From the NCBI GenBank assembly GCA_002256685.1, contig NQJH01000078.1, positions 1 through 10,868 of the forward strand: a stretch of 10,868 nucleotides of DNA, written 5' to 3'. The DNA is from Methylococcaceae bacterium NSP1-2 (GTDB lineage Bacteria; Pseudomonadota; Gammaproteobacteria; Methylococcales; Methylomonadaceae). Shown here one piece after another: positions 6,647-10,868 of the stretch. The notes beneath the pieces were generated by a model. The model searched no databases, was not told the DNA's origin, and saw only the letters and a list, made by a program, of their open reading frames with translations. Position 1 is the first letter of the stretch; every line of letters begins with the position of its first letter. The position numbers were made by a program, and so were the translations under genes.

Positions 6647-7867
6647 ATGAAAAGAGTGGTAGTAACAGGTTTAGGCATTGTTTCTAGCATAGGCAATAAC
6701 CGCGATGAAGTCGTTGATGCCTTAAAACAAGGTCGCTCAGGCATTAGTTTTGCGGAAGACTATAAAGAACTAGGCTTTCGTAGTCATGTTCGTGGCGCGA
6801 TTAATATTGATTTTGATGCCTTTATCGACCGTAAAATTAAGCGTTTTATGGGCGATGGCGCGGCATTTAATTACATTGCTATGCAGCAAGCCATTAATGA
6901 TTCTGGTTTAGACGAATCTGATATTTCTAATTTCAGAACTGGTTTAGTGATGGGTTCAGGTGGACCTTCCACTTCAAATATCGTTGAAGCGGCGGATATT
7001 TTACGCGAAAAAGGTGTTAAAAAAGTCGGTCCTTATATGGTGCCACGCACCATGTCTAGCACTAACACCGCTTGCTTAGCGACACCATTTAAAATCAAAG
7101 GCGTGAATTATTCCATTACTTCCGCTTGTGCCACTAGTGCTCATTGCATCGGTCATGCAATGGAACTCATACAAATGGGTAAGCAAGACGTGGTGTTTGC
7201 AGGGGGTGGCGAAGAAGTGCATTGGACAATGTCCGTGTTATTTGATGCGATGGGTGCAATGTCATCCAAATATAATGACACGCCCACCACAGCTTCCCGA
7301 CCTTATGACCAAACCCGCGACGGTTTTGTTATTTCTGGCGGCGGCGGTGTCTTAGTGATTGAAGAACTGGAACATGCTAAAGCACGCGGCGCGAAAATCT
7401 ATGCGGAATTAACAGGTTACGGCGCGACTTCTGACGGTTATGACATGGTGCAACCGTCTGGTGAAGGTGCGGTGCGTTGTATGCAGCAAGCGATGGCAAC
7501 TGTGAATGCTAAAATCGATTATATCAACGCGCATGGCACCAGTACCCCTGTTGGCGATACCAAAGAATTAGAAGCCTTACGCGCTGTATTTGGTGATGGC
7601 AATATGCCTTGGGTTAGTTCCACTAAGTCACTCACAGGTCATGCTTTAGGCGCGGCAGGTGTCAATGAAGCCATCTATTCGCTATTGATGATGGAAGAAA
7701 ATTTCCTCAGTGCCTCGGCTAATATTACCGAACTGGATGAAGGTGCGGCAGGTATTCCTATCGTGCGTGAGCGTCAAGACAACGTCACGCTGAATACCAT
7801 TATGTCCAATAGCTTTGGTTTCGGTGGCACTAACGCCACGTTGATTTTCCAACGCTATAACGGCTAA
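6647..7867 (+). CDS. fabB: 3-oxoacyl-ACP synthase I (FabB)
   Basis: FabB is a condensing enzyme that elongates acyl-ACP with malonyl-ACP. It is needed to extend the cis-3-decenoyl-ACP made by FabA, so the pair commits carbon to unsaturated fatty acids. Starting at the ATG at 6647, the protein has 406 residues, the same as E. coli FabB. The Cys-His-His catalytic triad is visible: C161 in TSACATSAHC, H296 in INAHGTSTPVGD and H332 in KSLTGHALGAAG. The thiolase-fold glycine-rich end SNSFGFGGTNATLIF is complete. It is more FabB- than FabF-like because of the fabA linkage, the MKRVVVTGLGIVSSIGNN start and the TSACATSAHCIG active-site context. A dispersed palindromic element begins six bases after the stop. 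Confidence 0.96.
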   Translation: MKRVVVTGLGIVSSIGNNRDEVVDALKQGRSGISFAEDYKELGFRSHVRGAINIDFDAFIDRKIKRFMGDGAAFNYIAMQQAINDSGLDESDISNFRTGLVMGSGGPSTSNIVEAADILREKGVKKVGPYMVPRTMSSTNTACLATPFKIKGVNYSITSACATSAHCIGHAMELIQMGKQDVVFAGGGEEVHWTMSVLFDAMGAMSSKYNDTPTTASRPYDQTRDGFVISGGGGVLVIEELEHAKARGAKIYAELTGYGATSDGYDMVQPSGEGAVRCMQQAMATVNAKIDYINAHGTSTPVGDTKELEALRAVFGDGNMPWVSSTKSLTGHALGAAGVNEAIYSLLMMEENFLSASANITELDEGAAGIPIVRERQDNVTLNTIMSNSFGFGGTNATLIFQRYNG

Positions 7868-7873
7868 TTCTCT

Positions 7874-7956
7874 CGTAGGTTGGGGTGAGCTTTTTTGCGA
7901 ACCCCAACAAAAACGCAGCATGATAGGTTGGGGTTCGTTCCTCACCCCAACCTACG
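7874..7956. repeat. Dispersed palindromic element, copy 1 (after fabB)
   Basis: Perfect 16-bp outer arms CGTAGGTTGGGGTGAG (7874-7889) and its reverse complement (7941-7956) enclose a second 11-bp pair, CGAACCCCAAC (7898-7908) with GTTGGGGTTCG (7927-7937). Each half also contains a GTTGGGG/CCCCAAC pair, so it can fold as one long hairpin or as two short ones. It starts six bases after the fabB stop and could act as a terminator or mRNA 3' stabiliser. Two related copies occur further right. Confidence 0.8.
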
Positions 7957-7989
7957 ATTTCAAAACCCTCTTCGACCTTAGCAGACTCA

Positions 7990-8700
7990 ATGCAAAAAAC
8001 CCGTTTTCAATTTAACAAACTCCAAAAACGTTTACGCCACACGGTCGGTGATGCCATTGCCGATTACAACATGATAGAAAATGGCGACAAAGTCATGGTG
8101 TGTTTATCGGGCGGTAAAGACTCATACACGCTACTTGATGTATTGATGAATTTACAAAAAACCGCACCTGTGGATTTTGAACTCATTGCTGTCAACTTAG
8201 ATCAAAAACAGCCCAATTTTCCTGAACATGTGTTGCCTGAATACTTAGCCTCGCTAGGTGTGCCGTATCACATTATTGAAAAAGATACCTACAGCGTAGT
8301 GAAGCGCGTGATACCCGAAGGGCAAACCACTTGCGGACTGTGTTCACGGTTACGGCGCGGCACATTATACGGCTATGCCGAAGCCAACAACGTCACTAAA
8401 ATTGCTCTAGGTCATCACCGTGATGACATCCTAGAAACTTTTTTTCTAAATATTTTTTATGGTGGCAAACTCAAAGCTATGCCCCCTAAATTATTGAGTG
8501 ATGACAAAAAAAATATCATCATTAGACCGCTGGCTTACACCCAACAATTTCCTGGGCGTTTAGAAACTATTTTCACCAGCTTACAAAATATCGCGCCTTC
8601 ACAATTAGCCGATACTAAACTGTTTGATTTTGCGGGGCTAATGCTAGGACGTGAACAAGAGTTTGACTCAGAGCCTGCGGGTTTAGACATACTAGCGTAG
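7990..8700 (+). CDS. ttcA: tRNA 2-thiocytidine synthase TtcA with internal deletion
   Basis: TtcA is the Fe-S-dependent enzyme that thiolates cytidine 32 in certain tRNAs. The N-terminal two-thirds is a close match to E. coli TtcA: FNKLQKRLR, the ATP-binding PP-loop SGGKDS (residues 40-45), NLDQKQPNFPEHVLPEYL, the CGLC pair C115/C118, and LGHHRDDILETFFLN. The protein then reads IIIRPLAY-TQQ-FPGRLETIF. Family members have about 44 residues between PLAY and the Y/F-PGR motif, including PCNLCGSQ; here there are three. About 41 residues are missing in frame at 8539-8547, taking with them the third Fe-S cluster cysteine (C222 in E. coli). The total is 236 residues against 311. The C-terminus is also short, and its TAG stop lies in a palindromic repeat. 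No strong ribosome-binding site is visible. The identity is sure; activity is doubtful. Confidence 0.9.
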   Translation: MQKTRFQFNKLQKRLRHTVGDAIADYNMIENGDKVMVCLSGGKDSYTLLDVLMNLQKTAPVDFELIAVNLDQKQPNFPEHVLPEYLASLGVPYHIIEKDTYSVVKRVIPEGQTTCGLCSRLRRGTLYGYAEANNVTKIALGHHRDDILETFFLNIFYGGKLKAMPPKLLSDDKKNIIIRPLAYTQQFPGRLETIFTSLQNIAPSQLADTKLFDFAGLMLGREQEFDSEPAGLDILA

Positions 8701-8777
8701 GTTGGGTTAGGCGATAGCCGTAACCCAACAAAATCCACACTGAAATGTTGGGTTACGCTATCGCTAACCCAACCTAC
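8697..8777. repeat. Dispersed palindromic element, copy 2 (overlaps ttcA stop)
   Basis: Outer arms 8697-8717 (GTAGGTTGGGTTAGGCGATAG) and 8758-8777 pair completely apart from one bulged G. They run on, past a single unpaired C, into a 12-bp inner pair, CGTAACCCAACA (8719-8730) with TGTTGGGTTACG (8746-8757). The result is a stem of about 32 bp with a 15-base loop. Each arm also contains TTGGGTTA...TAACCCAA, so cruciform or twin-hairpin folds are possible. The first bases, GTAG, include the ttcA stop codon at 8698-8700. Confidence 0.85.
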
Positions 8778-8817
8778 AAATATCGCCCCATTATTTTAAT
8801 CAGCACACGGTAACGCT

Positions 8818-9975
8818 ATGACACCTATTCAATACATTAACCGTCCAGAACAATTACCCAAGCTGTGTGAACAAATACAACAAGCGGCTTGGATAGCTTT
8901 AGACACCGAATTTTTGCGCGAAAAAACCTATTATCCCAAGTTTTGTTTATTACAAATTGCCACGCTTGATTGGGTAGCCTGTGTTGATCCGATTGCGTTA
9001 CCCGATTTAAGCACGTTGTTTGAGGCAATTTACAACCCCGCTATCGTCAAAGTGTTTCACTCTTGCCGCCAAGATTTAGAAATCTTTTTCCAAATAACGG
9101 GCAAATTGCCAGAGCCGATTTTTGATACTCAAATTGCCGCGCCACTGTTAGGTTTTCAAGATAACCCCGGTTATGCCATGCTCGTGTCCAGTTTATTAAA
9201 TGTGAATTTAACCAAAGCTCATACTCGCGCCGATTGGAGCAAACGCCCGTTAACTGCCGATGAAATAGACTACGCAGCCGATGACGTGATTTATCTCTGC
9301 CAAATTTATCAAATCATGACCCAAAAATTAACGGAACTGGGACGCATCGATTGGTTAAAACAAGACTTTGCCGAACTCACTAATCCCGATCACTACGAAG
9401 TGAAGCCAGAAAAAGCATGGTTACGCATTAAAGGACAGAACAAACTAACCGGTAAACAGTTATCGATTATTCAAACCGTCGCCGAGTGGCGCGAAAAAAC
9501 TGCTCAAGCTGAAGATAGACCGAAAAACTGGCTATTGCGTGATGAATTATTATTTGATTTAGCGAAATTACAACCCGAAACTATTAATGAATTAGCGGGT
9601 GTCCGTGGGATTAGTGAACGCGCCGTACAGCGTTATGGTAAAGAACTGTGTCAATTAATTACCGATGCCAAAAATCGCCCACCGATACCGTTAACACTGA
9701 AAGACCGCCCCGCTAAAAAGACCCAACAGCAAGAAGCGATACTGGATATTCTAACCGCCTTAGTGCGTATTCGAGCCGAAGAAAACGAATTAAATCCGAC
9801 AATTTTAGCCTCGCGTAAAGACCTAGAAGCGTTATTATTTAATGGCGATGATGAATGCCCTTTGCTACACGGCTGGAGATACGCGATGGCAGGACGGGAA
9901 TTAGTCGGCTTGTTGAAAGGTGAGTTATTGCTAGGGATTGAAGCGGATCGGTTGTCGATTATTGCTAATGGTTAA
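8818..9975 (+). CDS. rnd: Ribonuclease D
   Basis: RNase D is a 3'-5' exoribonuclease that trims tRNA precursors and other small structured RNAs in the cytosol. The 385 residues are close to E. coli Rnd (375). All DEDDy exonuclease motifs are present: LDTEF with D29 and E31 (Exo I), HSCRQD with D86 (Exo II) and YAADD with Y152 and D156 (Exo III), the tyrosine marking the DEDDy subclass. An HRDC nucleic-acid-binding domain spans about 205-290 (KAWLRIKG...RPKNWLLRDELL...LAGVRGIS), and a second, weaker HRDC-like helical region covers the C-terminus. The ribosome-binding site is weak (GGTAA before the ATG). The gene follows ttcA by 117 bases, most of them the palindromic element, so shared transcription is uncertain. 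Both neighbours act on tRNA, which may be chance. Confidence 0.95.
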   Translation: MTPIQYINRPEQLPKLCEQIQQAAWIALDTEFLREKTYYPKFCLLQIATLDWVACVDPIALPDLSTLFEAIYNPAIVKVFHSCRQDLEIFFQITGKLPEPIFDTQIAAPLLGFQDNPGYAMLVSSLLNVNLTKAHTRADWSKRPLTADEIDYAADDVIYLCQIYQIMTQKLTELGRIDWLKQDFAELTNPDHYEVKPEKAWLRIKGQNKLTGKQLSIIQTVAEWREKTAQAEDRPKNWLLRDELLFDLAKLQPETINELAGVRGISERAVQRYGKELCQLITDAKNRPPIPLTLKDRPAKKTQQQEAILDILTALVRIRAEENELNPTILASRKDLEALLFNGDDECPLLHGWRYAMAGRELVGLLKGELLLGIEADRLSIIANG

Positions 9976-10064
9976 GTAGGTTGAGTTGCCGCTTTTTAGC
10001 AACCCAACATAAAATTAATACAGTTACGGGTTTTGTTGGGTTAGCTATCGCCAGCCCAACTTAC
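9976..10064. repeat. Dispersed palindromic element, copy 3, between convergent genes
   Basis: GTAGGTTGAGTTG starts directly after the rnd stop codon and pairs imperfectly with CAGCCCAACTTAC (10052-10064). An inner AACCCAACA (10001-10009) pairs with TGTTGGGTT (10034-10042). The TTGGGTTAGCTATCGCC segment resembles copy 2. The element fills nearly the whole gap between rnd and the minus-strand gene ending at 10069, so it is placed to end transcription from both sides. It is more degenerate than copies 1 and 2. Confidence 0.7.
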
Positions 10065-10068
10065 GCCA

Positions 10069-10868
10069 CTAATCTTCTGTAATTTCTAACTCAAATTTTA
10101 CCCTACCTTTTTTACCACCAGCCGCGAAAGTGATACTTTCGTAACAGTATTCCACCTCCATAGAGTAAATTCCAGCGGTATCGGTTGCTCTTGTAATAAT
10201 TGCAAACTCTCTCGTTTGGCATGAACAAGGTTCAAGACAGTCAAGGCTAATAAACCGATCAGGTACTATCTGAATTTTGTCAATGGGGTGGATATTCGGA
10301 TTAAGAGTAATTTTGGTAATCCTCACGCCATTGTATTGAATATCATTAAATCGGTTGCAAACAGTAATATAGAATACTTCCGTATCATGTTCCTCGATTT
10401 GGTCGGTTATACCATCACCCCAATGATAATAAAAACAGGGTTCCAAATTCACTTGGTTGTTAATGGCATTTGCTTCACAGTTTTCTGCGAATGGGATACC
10501 ACTACAATTTGATACTTGTCTCTTATACTTCTTTTTTGCTCTAGCTATGAGTTCATCATTTTGTTCTTCTGCATTATCGTTGCAGCCTGTACAACCACAG
10601 TTGCAATTTTCTTCGCAAGGATTGGGGAAAATATTAGGCAATCCAAGCTGACATATTGAGCTGGGTAAGCCGGGTAAGCTGGGTAAAAGGGTTATATATG
10701 TATTGACTACATTACAGCCCAAGCCAATAGTATCGGGATTCAAAATTGCACCAAGAGTATTTTCCATATCTTTTGCAAAGTATATTCGATTGTCAACACC
10801 CAGTTGCAGTGCTCCGATTACATAACGCCCTCCGCCATTAGGAATTGTTCCAACCAAGGTAGATGTAG
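10069..10868 (-). CDS. C-terminal part of a cysteine-rich, probably extracellular beta-propeller-like protein
   Basis: The minus-strand frame is open from the right edge to a TAG at 10069-10071, leaving about 265 residues. A TTG at 10857 is internal, so the start lies outside the window. The segment GALQLGVDNRIYFAKD...LGAILNPDTIGLGCNVV...LGLPNIF (first 70 residues or so) resembles the last blade of large secreted beta-propeller proteins common in Bacteroidetes and some filamentous gammaproteobacteria (ALQLGPDGKIY...INNP...GLP pattern, from memory). A cysteine cluster follows (NPCEENCNCGCTGCND), then a charged linker, then a beta-rich domain of about 130 residues. I count 15 cysteines in the visible part, which suggests disulfides and an extracytoplasmic location. 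The function is unknown. It converges on rnd across the third palindromic element. Confidence 0.55.
   Translation of the reverse strand, partial: TSTLVGTIPNGGGRYVIGALQLGVDNRIYFAKDMENTLGAILNPDTIGLGCNVVNTYITLLPSLPGLPSSICQLGLPNIFPNPCEENCNCGCTGCNDNAEEQNDELIARAKKKYKRQVSNCSGIPFAENCEANAINNQVNLEPCFYYHWGDGITDQIEEHDTEVFYITVCNRFNDIQYNGVRITKITLNPNIHPIDKIQIVPDRFISLDCLEPCSCQTREFAIITRATDTAGIYSMEVEYCYESITFAAGGKKGRVKFELEITED
10663..10689 (-). repeat. Three 9-base tandem units encoding an LP-rich loop
   Basis: GGGTAAGCC, GGGTAAGCT and GGGTAAAAG follow each other on the plus strand. In the minus-strand gene they encode the low-complexity LLPSLPGLP stretch between the propeller-like segment and the cysteine cluster. 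Unit number could vary without loss of frame. Confidence 0.5.

Noticed and set aside
7874..10064. CRISPR array or insertion sequence formed by the three repeats
   Set aside because: The copies are about 0.8-1.3 kb apart with genes between, are palindromic instead of direct repeats with spacers, and no cas or transposase gene is present.
10288..10651. Plus-strand reading frames opposite the cysteine-rich gene
   Set aside because: They overlap each other and the minus-strand frame that shows protein-like domain structure; no ribosome-binding site or motif supports them.

Overview
The window looks like chromosomal DNA of a gammaproteobacterium. FabA, FabB, Slt, TtcA and RNase D all read as gammaproteobacterial housekeeping proteins. 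The moderate, rather AT-rich composition and the dispersed 'GTAGGTTGGG...CCCAACCTAC' palindromes between genes suggest a Beggiatoa/Thiothrix-like (Thiotrichales) or related lineage. That placement is inference, not proof.

Layout, left to right. (1) The 3' part of a small exported protein with a YPSL/CGG motif (2-385). (2) A roughly 240-base gap with one weak AT hairpin. (3) A large secreted M4 (thermolysin-like) metallopeptidase locus (625-3969). Its signal peptide and propeptide are separated from the intact catalytic and C-terminal domains by two frameshifts; the second is exactly explained by a 13-bp tandem duplication. (4) A perfect 17-bp hairpin, then slt, the soluble lytic murein transglycosylase (4099-6039). 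(5) The fabA-fabB pair for unsaturated fatty acid synthesis (6121-7867). (6) ttcA, a tRNA 2-thiocytidine synthase gene (7990-8700) that appears to have lost about 41 internal codons, including the one for a cysteine known to bind the Fe-S cluster in E. coli TtcA. (7) rnd, RNase D (8818-9975). (8) On the minus strand, converging on rnd, the C-terminal part of a cysteine-rich, probably extracellular beta-propeller-like protein (10069 to beyond the right edge).

Three related palindromic elements (7874-7956, 8697-8777, 9976-10064) follow fabB, ttcA and rnd. The second supplies the ttcA stop codon, and the third sits between two convergent genes. Only fabA-fabB is a clear operon: a 10-base gap with the fabB ribosome-binding site overlapping the fabA stop. 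The remaining genes are functionally unrelated neighbours.

I do not see a new multi-gene system. The points worth checking are signs of gene decay or reversible mutation (the metallopeptidase and ttcA) and the palindrome family.
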